Assembly (NCBI GenBank): GCA_016617785.1
Contig: JADILM010000008.1
Location: forward strand, 744,001-808,000
Length of the DNA stretch: 64,000 nucleotides
Direction: 5' to 3'
From: Sporobolomyces roseus
Lineage: Eukaryota > Basidiomycota > Microbotryomycetes > Sporidiobolales > Sporidiobolaceae
Shown: positions 13,452-25,279 of the stretch, piece by piece
Numbering within the stretch: the stretch's first letter is position 1
How the letters are laid out: every line of letters starts with the position of its first letter
The notes under the pieces: generated by a model
What the model was told of the DNA's origin: nothing
Databases searched by the model: none
The model's input: only the letters and a program-made list of their open reading frames with translations
Translations under genes and position numbers: made by a program

Positions 13452-14075
13452 ATCAGCTCTATCGGAAGGGGAATGATCAGGGTTCTAGGGGGATTGATTG
13501 TAGAAACTGAGAGCGAAGAAGATTGAAAATTTGCATTACCTTGATTTGTCAATTACGATCGAATTAGTGAATTGCCGCTGCAGCGTCTCGAGTCTCGTCG
13601 TTCTCTGTCACCTCTACGCCTTATCTACTCGCGACCTCTCCATCACTCACTGGACCGTTACTCTCAGCCGTTCAAGAGCCTTTCATCACTGTCGAAAACT
13701 CCACAAATTGAGACGAGAACGCGAACCTCCCTTCATCAACCACCTCTTCAATCACAGAACAGCGCGTTCAATAGATTCGCCAGAACGTGAGTTATCTATC
13801 GCAAGGATTCACGGTCTTGTCGGGGAGTCAGGAGAGGCAGAATGAAGGAAACAAGGAACCGAACGACGAGAGGGGAGAACAATGCCACTCTACTCTCACT
13901 GGACTAGTAGCAGGGAGGCTACTGCTGGAGGAGACCAATCACTGTACTCGTCCCGTTTAGATCGTCCAGTTCGCTGACCTGCTTCTCGTTGTTTCCTCTT
14001 CCTCCAGAGAAACAGCAAGACCCTCTCCTCCCTTCTTCCTCCTCCTTCCCTTCCTCGTTCAAAGAAGCATAAGCA
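13452..14075. other. LYS1 3' flank and RAC1 promoter/leader
   Basis: About 620 bp. The last 100 bases before RAC1 are very pyrimidine-rich, typical of fungal leaders. Short open frames have no domains. Confidence 0.4.
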
Positions 14076-15018
14076 ATGCAATCTATCAAGTGTGTAGTAG
14101 TAGGTGATGGTGCAGTCGGAAAGGTAAGTATCGCACTGAATTCGAACCGACGAATGTCTCGAGTTACTGATCACTCTGTACGGCTTCTTCTGCGCTACTT
14201 AGACTTGTCTCCTTATCTCGTACACTACCGTGAGTCATCTCCTTCCTACTATCTTCGAAAGCGCGTTCGAATACTGATCCATCGTTGATTTCCGTAGAAT
14301 GCATTCCCCGTTCGCTTTTCTCTTCCCTTCTCTCTCCCCCTACGCCTACTCCTACTAACTTTCACAAATGACTCTCAACAGGGTGAATACATCCCGACAG
14401 TTTTCGACAACTACTCTGCCAACGTCATGGTAGATGGTAAACCCATCAATCTCGGTTTATGGGATACAGCCGGACAAGAAGATTACGATCGATTACGTCC
14501 TTTGTCGTACCCTCAAACCGACGTATTCTTGATTTGTTTCTCGGTCGTTTCACCTCCTTCATTCGAGAACGTTCGAACAAAGGTAGACTTTCCTCCCTCT
14601 CTTCTCCAATCCTCTCTTCCTCCAATGAGCTGATTGGAAGTGTGTGAGGACTTTAGTGGTACCCCGAGATTTGTCATCATGCACCAAACATTCCAATGAT
14701 CTTGGTAGGAACGAAACTCGATCTTCGTGAAGATAGGGACACGATTGAGAAATTACGGGAACGAAGAATGTCCCCTATAGCTTATCAACAAGCTGCTGCC
14801 ATGGCTAGAGATATCGGTGCTGTCAGGTGAGTCTCCCACTTTCTCTCATCGCTCGAATCAAACCTAGCTGATGAGAATTCTGTGCGGATTTCAGGTATTT
14901 GGAATGTTCGGCGTTGACACAAAAGGGATTGAAGAACGTTTTCGATGAAGCGATTCGAGCCGTCTTGGCTCCTGCACCAAGGGAAAAGAAAAAGTCGAAA
15001 GGTTGCGTCGTTTGCTAA
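14076..15018 (+). CDS. RAC1: Rac-type Rho GTPase (193 aa)
   Basis: Small GTPase controlling actin, polarity and NADPH-oxidase or kinase effectors. Exons: 14076-14123, 14203-14229, 14298-14309, 14382-14582, 14657-14826, 14895-15018. P-loop GDGAVGK is split by intron 1. Effector region [20 protein letters not shown] and [16 protein letters not shown] match Rac rather than Cdc42, which has AVTVMIGG and [16 protein letters not shown] and ECSALTQKG complete the nucleotide pocket. The C-terminus has a basic patch (KKKSKG) and CVVC, a CaaX-type prenylation site. Exon 3 is a 12-nt microexon coding NAFP, and its donor is GTTCGC. The gene converges on the JMJD7-like gene. Confidence 0.96.
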
Positions 15019-15434
15019 AAACCGCATCGAATTTTTTCGTTTCTTGTAGATCCTTCCTCTTCCCTTCTTTCCGTCCATTTCGATCCCTTACACTTCTCAG
15101 CTCGCCTTTACCCTTCACCATCTCCAATCGAATCCGGTTTCACCGAACTTTTGAAGGATCCCCTAGTTTTTCCGCTCCTCCCTTTTTCCTTCTCACCTCT
15201 TTCCCCTTTCCGCTACCTCTCTCGTTCTTTCGTTCCCCCTTCAACATCAGAGTTCTCCTCATTCTCCCTCCCCCTCCCTCTCTTCGATCATGCCTTCTCT
15301 CTCACACACTTTGCTCCCTCATTCTCTTCTTTCGTTCTCTCTCTCTCTTCTCACTTTTTTTGTTTGCCTCGTTCCTTTTTTCTGTGGTGTGCGTTTGTAA
15401 TATTTTCGTTTTCTCCATTTCCTCGCACTTCCTA
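15019..15434. other. pyrimidine-rich spacer between convergent genes
   Basis: About 416 bp between the stops of RAC1 (+) and the JMJD7-like gene (-). The plus strand is strongly enriched in T and C, with long runs of CTT and TTC units. Open frames here are low-complexity Ser/Phe/Leu and are not believed. It should hold both 3'UTRs. Confidence 0.6.
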
Positions 15435-16776
15435 TCATGGTTCTACATCATCATCCTCTTCTTCTTCTCGTCCGTCTAATTGAGCGAGTAATCTCCTACT
15501 CAACTGCAATCCCGCCCAGAAAGGTCCTTCGTACTTCATATCAGTCCACCAATTCACCGCGATCGCTGCTTTCGTCCCTTCTTTCTGTTGTGGATCAAAG
15601 TAATCGGGAGTTTGAGAGACGTGGTGAAACCACATTGCTGGGAGGTATAACATGTCTCCTTTGTTGAGTGTGACTCTCATTGGTCGTGCGAGAGAGTAAC
15701 GAGGGTGTTTGGTGAGATTGGGAGAGCAAGGGTCGATGGGTATCCAGGGGAGTGAGAGAGGCGGAGAGGAAGGGACGAGAGCGAAAGAAGAGGTTGAGGG
15801 AGAGAATGACCATGAAGCGTGAGGGTACGATTGCTCTGCAAGTTGGGCAGTGTCAGCAAGGCTTGTTGAGCGATGTTGACGGAGAGAGAACTCACCATGC
15901 AAGCAGTAAGCTTCGGAAGGAGGCAGCAGAACGAATTCTTTCGATCCTCGAACGACCATGTAGATGTTTTCATAAGGATCTGTAGTTAGATGTCAGATCA
16001 AGTGCCCAATTGTAATGAGGAGAGGACGCACCTTTATGCAATGAAGTCTTGCTTCTACCACCTCCAATCCAGATATTCGCGACGTCGGGCGACTGGCCTA
16101 AAATCTTCGTCTTGTCTTCAGCTTCAAGGAACACTCAGTAGCTGTGAGAGTGACTCACCAAAAGCTTCTCTGGCCCAAGCAGGCCCTTCTATGCCTACAT
16201 CGTCGAGCAACGGCTTGTACTCGTCTGCGAGATTTCCGTTTTGACTTTGAAGGTAGTGAACCGGTCGATCTGAACGTTCTGGTTCCGTCGCTTTTTCCTC
16301 TCGAAGGTGATAGAGCAGTCGAGATATCGGCATCTGAGCGTCTGTTGACGGCGGCGCGAGATAGGTGAGTTGCAGGGCAAAAGATGCAGAAAACCGAAAA
16401 AAAGACGAACTTGCTGGCTCGACAAAGTGTCCATCGACGATCGAATCCGCGTTGCTGAAAGCCAAGCAGTGTCAGTATCCGTCTCGTGAGAAGCTTGAAG
16501 CTCCAGACTTTGTGCTCACCCAGTGGGATCAACTGAAATGTTTACTTCCTTCTCCTCCATCTTCCGGACCAGCCAGCCGTCTGTCCATCGCTCGAGAGCT
16601 TCGATATGATCTCTGTAGCCCTGCCCACGGAGTACGACAGGTCGATTCGTAGCCACGAAGCGATGAAACTCTAAAGAAGATGGAGTCGAGAAAAGTTCTG
16701 TACAGGTCGAGGAGTTGTAGTCCTGATATGTCTTGACGTGATTACGAAGTGCTCTTTCGAGCGGAGAGAACGACAT
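15435..16776 (-). CDS. JmjC-domain hydroxylase, JMJD7-like (344 aa)
   Basis: Fe(II)/2-oxoglutarate dioxygenase of the JMJD7 type; the animal enzyme hydroxylates lysines of DRG GTPases. Exons on the complement: 16776-16520, 16454-16411, 16341-16159, 16097-16032, 15979-15896, 15835-15435. Iron ligands His182 and Asp184 lie in TSLHKDPYENIY, and the distal His282 in LPAMWFHHVSQTPDY. The N-terminal NRPVVLRG and C-terminal AVNWWTDMKYEGPFW are typical of the JMJD7 group. Intron 2 (16410-16342) is 69 nt, lacks an in-frame stop and has a GTTCGT donor, so retention would add 23 residues; its T-rich tract and the family alignment favour removal. Substrate specificity is inferred. Confidence 0.9.
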
Positions 16777-17248
16777 CGAAGCTAGAATGAGGGGTGAGTA
16801 GAGGGAAGAGAAGCGAAAAATTTCGAATCGCCTGAAGTGCCTTCTCTCGCAGACCCCAGAGTTGAGCTAGGTCATAGACGTCTCGAAAGCTATAATTCGT
16901 CGGCTTCAAGAGGATAGACAAGAATCGAGAAAGCAAGCAGAATTCGTTGATACTTTCGCAAGCTGACTCGACGCTGTACCTTCTGCTGCAACAACTGACA
17001 GGACTTGTCGTGCTCGCAGAACGACGTAAGAAGCGACGTTGAGACCGCGACCGAAGGACAGACGCTCTCCACCGAGTCCCTACTACTCATCTTTCCTTCG
17101 AAGATATTCCGAAAGATGCGAAGAAAGACAACTGATCCAGATACAAATCGATAGATACAACGTAAAAACAACGACAGATCTAATCACAGAGAATGGAATG
17201 AGTGGGCACAGATTGGGGATACAATTAAGGAAGCAGATTGGTAGATTT
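16777..17248. other. upstream region of the JMJD7-like gene
   Basis: About 470 bp between two minus-strand genes. A short minus-strand frame (16890-17171) has no domain or convincing splice partner. Nothing else is recognised. Confidence 0.4.
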
Positions 17249-18978
17249 TCAGATGGGATCCAGGAATTCGAGGTATTCCTGCATTCGAGGGAAGGCTATC
17301 ATCAATGGATGAAGCCGAGAGAGACAAAGTTGAGAACTTACCAACTCCAAGATGTTGTACTCCTTCTCCCGAGTCTCGAGCACGAGTTTTGTACCGCTTC
17401 CCTCACATAGCTCCACAATGTACTCCAAGTGCCCGCTATTCCACAGCCCTTCTTCTACCTCATCGTTTCCGATACTGTACGGGGTCGTGGCGGGAAGCTT
17501 GGGGAGACAGAGAGTGACTTTCGGAACGACGCCCTGGCGGAACAATTCTAGCATGTTGGCAGGGGTCGGAGATAGGGGGAAGGGGAGGAATGTAAGGTGT
17601 TGGACTCGGGTAGCGTTGAGGCTGATAGTGAGACAATTTGGGAGGTCTGCGCCGAATACGGTGCCTCCGAGTTCGACAGATTCCAATTGGGCGCATCCTC
17701 GAAGTAATCGACTGACCTGGAAACTCAGGGCTTGTCGATCCGCTTCAGAAGGGAAGGAGAGGGTACGAGTGCGGGTACGTAGAGAGAGGTGTCGGATATT
17801 GTCGGAGATGCAGAAGAAGACCTCATCGATCGCGGCTTGAGATTCGACTAGGGAATCCGGAAGTACAAGAGTGCATTCGAGGGAGGTGAGGGTACCGAAG
17901 GCAGTGTTAGCAGGAGGGGGAGCGATAAGGTCGAGCAAGAGATCAGGTAGAAGTTCGAAGTGAGGGATGGAGATTCGTTTGAGAGGGACGGGAGTTCTTG
18001 CGTCGTCTTCCCGCATTACCCATTCTTCGATGTCTTCCCATTCGAACACCATCGGGTACTCAGAGCTTCCAAGGCTGACTGAAGTTGGCGACTTCCCGTC
18101 CACGAGGTCCCTCAAAAAGACCGTCCCCATTCTCGAACTTGCGATTGAGATCTTGACGTCCTGAGAAGCCAGACTCAAGAACCCCTTGACATCTTCCATC
18201 TTCCCTCCAATCACCCTCAGTAGATCGTCTGTCTCTCCATCGAACGTCGTCCTGGTCTCGCCGAACCTGAGCTCGAAGATTTCTGGTCGAACAGAGCGAA
18301 CCAACGGGACGAGGTGTTTTCCATGCCAAACTCCATTTCGCGTCGGTTGCAGTCCATGATCATCCAAATTGACGTCGATTGTCACTCGAGTGATACTATC
18401 GGCGAAAGTTGAGTTGTCCTCAATGGCTTTTGCGAGTTTCTGCAATTGATGACCGTTCGAAATGTAGACTCGGGAGAGAGAGGGTTTGATGGAGAGGTAG
18501 AATCGTCGACAGGTCTGAGCGATAGAAGTGATAGTCTCTTGAACGAGGGGAGCTTCGTGATCGTTGAGGAGGACGAAGTAGTCTAGAGCGAGTTTTTCGA
18601 TTTCGGGAGGGAGACGGGCGAGGGAAGGATTGTGAGCGGCTTCGGCAGAGCGATGTAGGGCTTGAGTGATAAGAGATGAGGCGAGGGTGCAACTGAGGAA
18701 CGGAACGGAGCCGTCTGAGCTGATCGTGGTTTCGAGTGCAGTTTTGGCTGAGCGAAGCAGTTGCCTCGTTTAGATCTGTAATCGGTCAGCTCTGACGGCT
18801 CTAGGGGGTAGCTCAGAGTACTCACATCCATATACGCTGATTTGTCAAGCTCACTGAACTCTTCCAGTAGAGCTGAAGCGACATTCGGCGATAAATTTGA
18901 TGTGGGAGTGAAACTGGCGATGAGGGTCGAAGCGAGGTGCAAGAGACGTGGTGTAGGATCCAGAATAGTGGCCGACAT
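17249..18978 (-). pseudogene. F-box/LRR-like gene with in-frame stop after intron 1
   Basis: Exons on the complement: 18978-18826, 18775-17342, 17278-17249. Exon 1 gives a clean N-terminus (LLHLASTLIASFTP...). Exon 2 holds an F-box-like helix pair (LPPEIEKLALDYFVLL, then TSIAQTCRRFYLSI) and a long leucine-rich region. The GTGAGT donor and CAG acceptor of intron 1 give the right phase, but the second codon of exon 2 is TAA; the frame then stays open for over 470 codons. Either the allele carries a nonsense mutation or a less obvious splice pair is used, for example the GTGAGC donor earlier in exon 1 with the acceptor before CCAAAAC. Intron 2 (17341-17279) is in frame. If functional, it would be a substrate receptor of an SCF ubiquitin ligase. 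Confidence 0.6.
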
Positions 18979-19243
18979 GGCCTCAACTATGTTGTAGGCG
19001 CTTTGATGGTTAATGGCAGGAGTTGAACCCTTATCTTTTCGAAAACGGATCTCCGCAAATTAACTCCGACGTACAAAACAGTGAAAGTACTCTCACTCTG
19101 AAGCAACGCAGAGTACAGTAACTAATCATTGCAGATTGCCAAACATGCGACTTGCGAACTTTTTTTCTTGTTTTTACGAATATCCAGATTCAGAGAAACA
19201 GTTTTCGACGATCCTATCTTCAAGTTGACTCATTCAGACCCAT

Positions 19244-22200
19244 TCAGTGTCTCCCCATTCCACCTACTCCACCTCCACCAGCAGCGAAAGCGCCGAGGGG
19301 AATCTGAATAGGAATCAATCCTCCCAATCTTCCTCCGATCACAGCTCCGTCTCCTCCAACCGGCCCTCCTCCTCCTCCTCCCGCGAGACCTCCGATACCG
19401 CCGAGACCTCCAAAGAGGTTGGAAGTTGCATCACCACTGAGATGTAGACAGCATTCACGCATACTGAGAGCGGCTTCGAGTTGTGAGATGTCTTCCTCAG
19501 ACCAGGAGAGATCATCGTTCTGGATACAAGCCAGGTAGTCCAGTCAGTTACAAGTGCGAAAGAGAGTATGGACAGCGAGAGATGAGCTTACGGAAACGCT
19601 GAGACAATTCAAACCTCTGGCAACTTTGGTTTTGATCGTCTTTGACACCTTCGAACCACTGCGATTCGAAGTTTGCTATGTCAGCTCGCTATTCAATGAA
19701 GGTAGTCGGGGAGCGAGAGAACTGACTCGGACTGAGTGACAGTACTGGTGCGATTGATAGTCTTGTTGAGCAATCTCGCGAGAAGTTTGGGTTGAATCGT
19801 CGGACAATTGCTCCAAGAGACGCTGTTGGAGTGACCAGACATTAGAAAGCTGTCGTAGAGCCAGATATGAGAGGAGAAGCTCACGTCTTGAGTCCAGCAG
19901 GCATTAAAGAGAAGAGAGTAGTCGAAGCTTGAGGTCCGTTCCAACCAATTTTCTTCAAATTCGGAAGGTAAGGCATGACAGCATCGAGGATGAATCGGTA
20001 CTCCGCAACCTTGGTAAGTAACTCGCTTGAGGGTTTGCCAGCGACGTATCCTTTGGGTTTGAGGGGAGGAGCGGATTTGAATGGTTCTGTGAGAGCGGGT
20101 TTCGGGTACCAGCTTTGAGGGAGAACGATCTCGAGAGACGTGAGGGAGTGACCGTAGGTGAGGAGAGTCGAGGCGAATCCGAATCGAGTGAAACCAATTC
20201 CAGGTCTCGAGAGAATGAGGTTGTTGAGCGATTTCGTAGACTGATCGAGAGAAGGAACGAAGTCAGCAAAGAAGCAAACGAGAGAGAAGAGGAACAAAGC
20301 GTACATCACGAAGGATCAAGGAGATCTCGGCGGAAGAGACGTCAAAGTCATACAACGATAAGCTCTTGAGTCCTTTCCTCTTGACGATCTTGCCATTTCC
20401 TTTCTCCTTCTCCTTCTTCTCGGAAGCTTTTCCCTTCTCCTTGCCGCCATCTCCCTTCTCTCCGTTCTTTCCTTTCTCCTCGGTATCCTCAGGTTCTTCC
20501 TCCTCTCCGTCAGCCACTTCCCACATCTCGTCCTCCTCGTCCGAGTCTCCTTCTTCTCCTCCCTTCATGAATTGAACAGTCAAATCTTGTAGATCGGGTG
20601 AGCTTCTCTGAATCGCGAAGATGCGAGGAGTTGTGACGATGAAAGGATGGTTTCTAGCGTTTGAGGATTGAATGTCTAGTGCTTTGAGTTTCGGAAGATT
20701 GTTCAAAGCTTTTAAGAGTGGTTTGCTGTATGAGATCTGGCAGCAAATCAGTCGATGGCCTCCCAGAGAAGCCGACTGATCGAAACGAGAGGACGTACGC
20801 AGCAGATTTAACGAACATAGGCTTGATGACCAATTTCTCGACCCTCCTACACTTCTCAATCAACTCGATATACACTCTCCCACCTCCTCTTCCCATTCCA
20901 ATCGGTCCCTGAGCATCCAAGTTCAAATCCCTCACCATCAATCCCAACGCATTCTTTCCACCTTTCTTCTCCTTGCCGTCCTTCACAGCCGTCTCTTCTT
21001 CATCAAACGTAACGAGCTCCTCATCCGATGTACGAGCGGCATGTTCGATTTCCTTCATGCTATCCAACATCAATCTCGCTTGAAACGCAGTCCCGAGGTG
21101 TACTTTTCGATAAAGTTCTTTCCTAGCGGCATGAAGGAATGGTCGAGAGACGTAGAGGAGAGGTAAGAGAGGGTCGGCGGGAAGTCCATCTTCGTAAGTG
21201 CAATCCTCGGAAGCGATTGACGAAGTATCAGAATCTTCTGCGTGAGAGAGATCTTCTTCGCTCTCCTCCTCGTCCTCATCTTCCCAATCATCGTCCTCGT
21301 CATCATCGTCATCATCGTCATCGTCGTCATCTTCCTCGTCGTCATCTGAAGGTTCACTAGGATCTCCTCCATTTTCACTGGTCGCGTTAATGGGATTCGA
21401 GGGAACTGTACGAGCGGCATCTCCGACGACTTGCAGTGCGGGCATGTCTTCCTCACTATCCTCCTCCTCCGCTCGTGGTTGAGTAGCGTTCGCACCTCCA
21501 GATCCAGTCAAGAAACTGAAAAAGTTTGAAAGAGGGTTTCCGCCGGTCGGTTCTGGAGCGCCAGATCGAGTGTCCGAGTTCGTGCGTGGGATAGGAGGTG
21601 GATGAGTGGCGATGTTGGTATTGGAATGGGAAGGAGTTGGTCGAGAGATGGGTTCGAGAGGTGGCATCGAATCGGAATTGTCTGAATCAGCGTCTGAATC
21701 GGGTTCACGTTCTTTTTTGACTGATACGGGAGGAGTCGAAGGAGCGGTAGAGAATGAATTGCCGTTTGGTCGAGTAGTGGATGGACTCGAGGAGGAAGAA
21801 GGGAGATTCTCCAGTTGTTGCAAGGAGAAGAGAGCTGATGCGATCGAATCGGTAGGTCGAGCGGCAGGAGTCGTGGGAGCAGGAGCGGGAGTCGACTTCT
21901 TGGAAGGTTGCGAAGTGGAAGCGACGGGTTTGGAAGAGGCAGATTTCGAGACCGGCTCGAGGGAAGGCATTTCATCTGAATCTGAATCTTCCTTCACTGC
22001 CTTTCCTTTCTTGTTATTCGCCGACGATGATGCTCCAACTTTCGATGTCGATGGACGAGGAGCAGAAACTGATTCGAGAGCTGGCATGGCGTCTGAATCC
22101 GAGTCGGAATCGCCTTGCTTTGCCTTCTTCTTGGATTGAGCGGTCGAGCCGGAAGCGGCTGAAGTCGAGACATTGTTCGCCGCAGACGTTGAGGTCGAAC

Positions 22201-22996
22201 TGGAGGAAGGAAGGCTGTTGAGCTGTTGAAGGGAGAAGAGAGCGGAAGCGACGGGATCGGTTGGGCGAGACACAGCGGGCGCTGGCGTGGGCGTGGGCGT
22301 GGAGGTTGCTGGTCTGGCTTGAGTCGAGTTCAAAGTCGCCTGAGAAGGAGCTGAAGTCGATTGAGAAGCGGTGGAGGAAGTTGGGGGACGAGGAGTAGAA
22401 GTGGAATTCGAAGTTGCAGGTTGAGCGACGACAGCTGTGAGACAACCTTCGCTCCTCAGTATACGCATAGGAGATGAACTGATCAGATGGGTTGACTCAC
22501 ATTCGAGAGGAGGCATCTCATCCGATTCTGAATCATCGGGAACTGCAGCGTTGTTGGGTTGAGCGGGAATTGGAGTATTCGCTCCGAAAGTGAAGACTGG
22601 AGCTTGAGGGTTCAAGTTTGCTGGAGGATCGGGGTTGGCAGGACGAGCTGGACGAGGTGCAGCTTGCTGAGTAGGTTGATTCGCGCCGGCACCTCCAACT
22701 GGATTCCCTCCCAAACCTCCTAATCCCAACATTCCTCCAAACATGGCCATGAGAGCTTCACCGGGACCCATAGGTGGCCCATCATCATCCCCTTCGTCTC
22801 CTTCACCTTCTCCAGGTTGTCCAGCTCCCGTTCTATTCCTCCTCTCCCGCTCCCTCCTCCTCCTTCTCGAGTTTCCGCCTGGTAGATTCGCGCCAAATTC
22901 ACGCCCCGTGTGTCTCTCGTAGCATGCGATTTGTTCCACTGATTCTACGATGAGTTGTATGATCTCTGGAGGGAGAGAATGAATGTTGATTGTCAT
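19244..22996 (-). CDS. giant acidic F-box-like protein with repeated DSDSDxMPxLE motifs (1115 aa)
   Basis: Exons on the complement: 22996-22501, 22434-20799, 20725-20305, 20240-19885, 19822-19727, 19658-19592, 19519-19244, all in frame. The N-terminus (SLPPEIIQLIVESVEQI) looks like an F-box helix. Then come a Gly-rich part and a long Ser/Thr/Pro-rich region in which two motifs recur: an acidic block ending M-P-x-L-E/Q about five times, and ASALFSLQQLxxLPSSSS twice. A near-pure Asp/Glu tract follows, encoded by a TCATCG-type microsatellite. The C-terminal third has leucine-rich repeat-like stretches, a second charged insert with many Lys and Glu, and a Gly-rich tail. Function unknown. The F-box plus LRR-like layout suggests a ubiquitin-ligase receptor, and the acidic repeats suggest a nuclear or histone-binding role; both are inferences. 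Confidence 0.78.
21291..21351. repeat. TCATCG/TCG-type trinucleotide microsatellite coding poly-Asp
   Basis: Plus-strand runs of tcatcg and tcg units; on the minus strand they are GAC/GAT codons coding an Asp-rich tract of the giant F-box-like protein. Length variation between strains is expected. Confidence 0.85.
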
Positions 22997-23192
22997 CTCT
23001 TTCCGTTCCCGACGAGAGACCGTGGAGCTGCTTGTCTATACTTTGGGCTAGTTACTGAAGAGTCTAGCAGTAGTCCGAGGTGCTCTTGAGGTAGTTTGAG
23101 AGTTGTCGAGTGAGGTGTAAGAAGCAGAGAAGTTTCGCTCATCTTTCAGCTCTCCCTCACTCTCGCTTCTAACAGAAGTCAACCTGAGAGCT

Positions 23193-25097
23193 ATGCCACC
23201 TGCTCTACAAGCTACACCACTACCCGCAGATGCGCCGAATCCTCTCCCGCCTCTTTCCTCGCTCTCCTCTTCCTCCGCGACTCCCTCAACTTGCGATTGG
23301 GTTCCCGTTCTATCCTTACCGGCCTCTCCCTATCCCGTAGATTGCTTCATCGACTCGCTCCTCAACCTCATCAAGTTCCCCGAGCATTCCTCTTCGACTA
23401 TTCTTCGAGCCGATATTCTTCAAGACGAAACTTTCGAAAATGAAGTTGGATCAGAAGGGAAAGGGAAGCACAGGGCAGAAGAAGGACGGTTCGAGATGGA
23501 AGGGTATGAGCTACAGCGGAGGATTCGAAGGAAGATCTTACCGAAACGACCTCAATTCGATCATGCGATGAAACAAGATTGCTTAATCTACACTCGACAA
23601 CATTCCACTACGAATCTCGACTCTCCAGAAGAGACAACAGAGGCTCTAGTAGTTCTTGTCGTCGACCTCGATCTACTGGAACAGGAGACGGGCAAGAGAG
23701 AACCACCTTATTATCATCCTCAAGTTTCGACCCTCGCTTTTCGCTACCTTCCCGCTTCAATTTCTCCCTCCTCTTCCTCAACTCTCCGGATCGATATCTT
23801 ACCACTTCCTTCCATCCCTATCACCGCCCCGCTCGATCAGCAAGATCGACTCTTTCGAACAAGCATTTCACTCCTCAAACTTGTCGACAAGATGTCGAAA
23901 GGCTCAAACACGGGATACTCGAAACGGATACACCACGATTTAATTGTCCCGAAAGAACGAGTGCAAGACCTCTATCAGCAATTGAAATCGAAGTACTCGT
24001 GAGTCCTCTCTACTCCTCTGTTCCCTCTGTCCCCCATCCGTCGTTCCTCGCCGACCCCTCCGCTCGTTCGAGTCGACAGGAGAGTGATAGCAAGTATTGA
24101 TGATCCAACTCCCCGAATCACTTTCCCTAGGTTTCTCGCGTCAAGTTGGATCGAAAAGACGGATCCTTCGAAACATGTTTTCGAGGATGTCGCAATTTGT
24201 GCTTGGTTGATCTGTCTTTGGGAGAAGATGTATACGGCGAAGAAGAGTGAGAAGGATGGGCTAGAGAGAGCGGAACCTGAGGGAGGATTCGTCGATGTCG
24301 GATGCGGGAATGGATTACTGTAAGCTACCTCTTTCATTATTCTCGCGAACGAACGGTCTGCTGACAGCGATATCATCGATATCAGAGTCTACTTGTTGAA
24401 CGCTGAGGGCTACAAAGGCTATGGACTCGATTTGCGATCCCGCAAATCATGGTCTCTCTACTCTCCCGTTCCTGACCTACGCCTCACCTCGCTCTCTCCT
24501 CCTACACTCCTCCGCCAATCTCTCTCGACCTCTTCTCCTCCTTTCCCACCAAACTCGTTCCTTATCGGCAACCACGCCGACGAACTGACCCCCTGGATTC
24601 CTCTCTTCGGCGCTCTCACTCCCGACTCAGCATACCTCAACATCCCTTGTTGTCTCCACGATCTCTCCGGTCGCTTCCTCCCTCAAACCTACACGATTCC
24701 TCCCGAATACCTCGACTCGCTTCCCCTGCCTCCTCCTTCTCCCTCCTCCTCATCTCTCGCAATCGATACCCATCCATTATTATACCCATTCTATCATCCA
24801 ACCCCTTCCTCAATCAACGACAAATCTCGTTATACCTCCTACCAACTCTTTCTCGCCCATTTATCCCTCATGTGTGGGTTCTTGCCGGAACGAGAGGCGC
24901 TCAGGATTCCGAGTACCAAGAATTATGGGTTGGTCGGGAGGAGGAGATTGTGGGATGATGATGATGGAGAAGGGAAGGAGGAGGGCGAGAAGAAGGTTAG
25001 GAGGAAGGTCGAGAGATTGTTGGAGGAGGTCGAGAGGAAAGCAGGAAGTGAAGGTTGGAGAGCGAGGGTACCAGAGGGGAAGGCGGGGGAACATTGA
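23193..25097 (+). CDS. TRM44: tRNA (uracil-2'-O-)-methyltransferase, Trm44 type (568 aa)
   Basis: AdoMet-dependent enzyme that makes 2'-O-methyluridine at position 44 of tRNA-Ser. Exons: 23193-23998, 24131-24319, 24386-25097. AdoMet motif I ([11 protein letters not shown]) is split from [15 protein letters not shown] by intron 2, and RSRKSW follows as in other Trm44 proteins. Downstream, [14 protein letters not shown] and FLNIPCC-like [13 protein letters not shown] match the family's catalytic region, and [16 protein letters not shown] lies near the C-terminus. The N-terminal 250 residues are less conserved, as usual. Start 23193 is the first in-frame ATG after a stop-rich leader. Confidence 0.92.
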
Positions 25098-25279
25098 GTA
25101 GTGACGAGTAGCCCGCCACTTTATCTCTCACGCTCTCGATCAGAGGAAGTCAGAAACAAACAGAACAATCAAATTGCACAAAAAACCTGAAAACGAAGAA
25201 AGCGAAACGAGCGAGGGTGATTGTCTTGTCTACGAAACACTAGAGGTAGAGGAAGCTCTATTGGTGAGACTACAGTCTG

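Noticed and set aside
15003..15483. Ser/Phe/Leu-rich open frames in the RAC1 3' region
   Set aside because: They arise from the pyrimidine-rich spacer between convergent genes.
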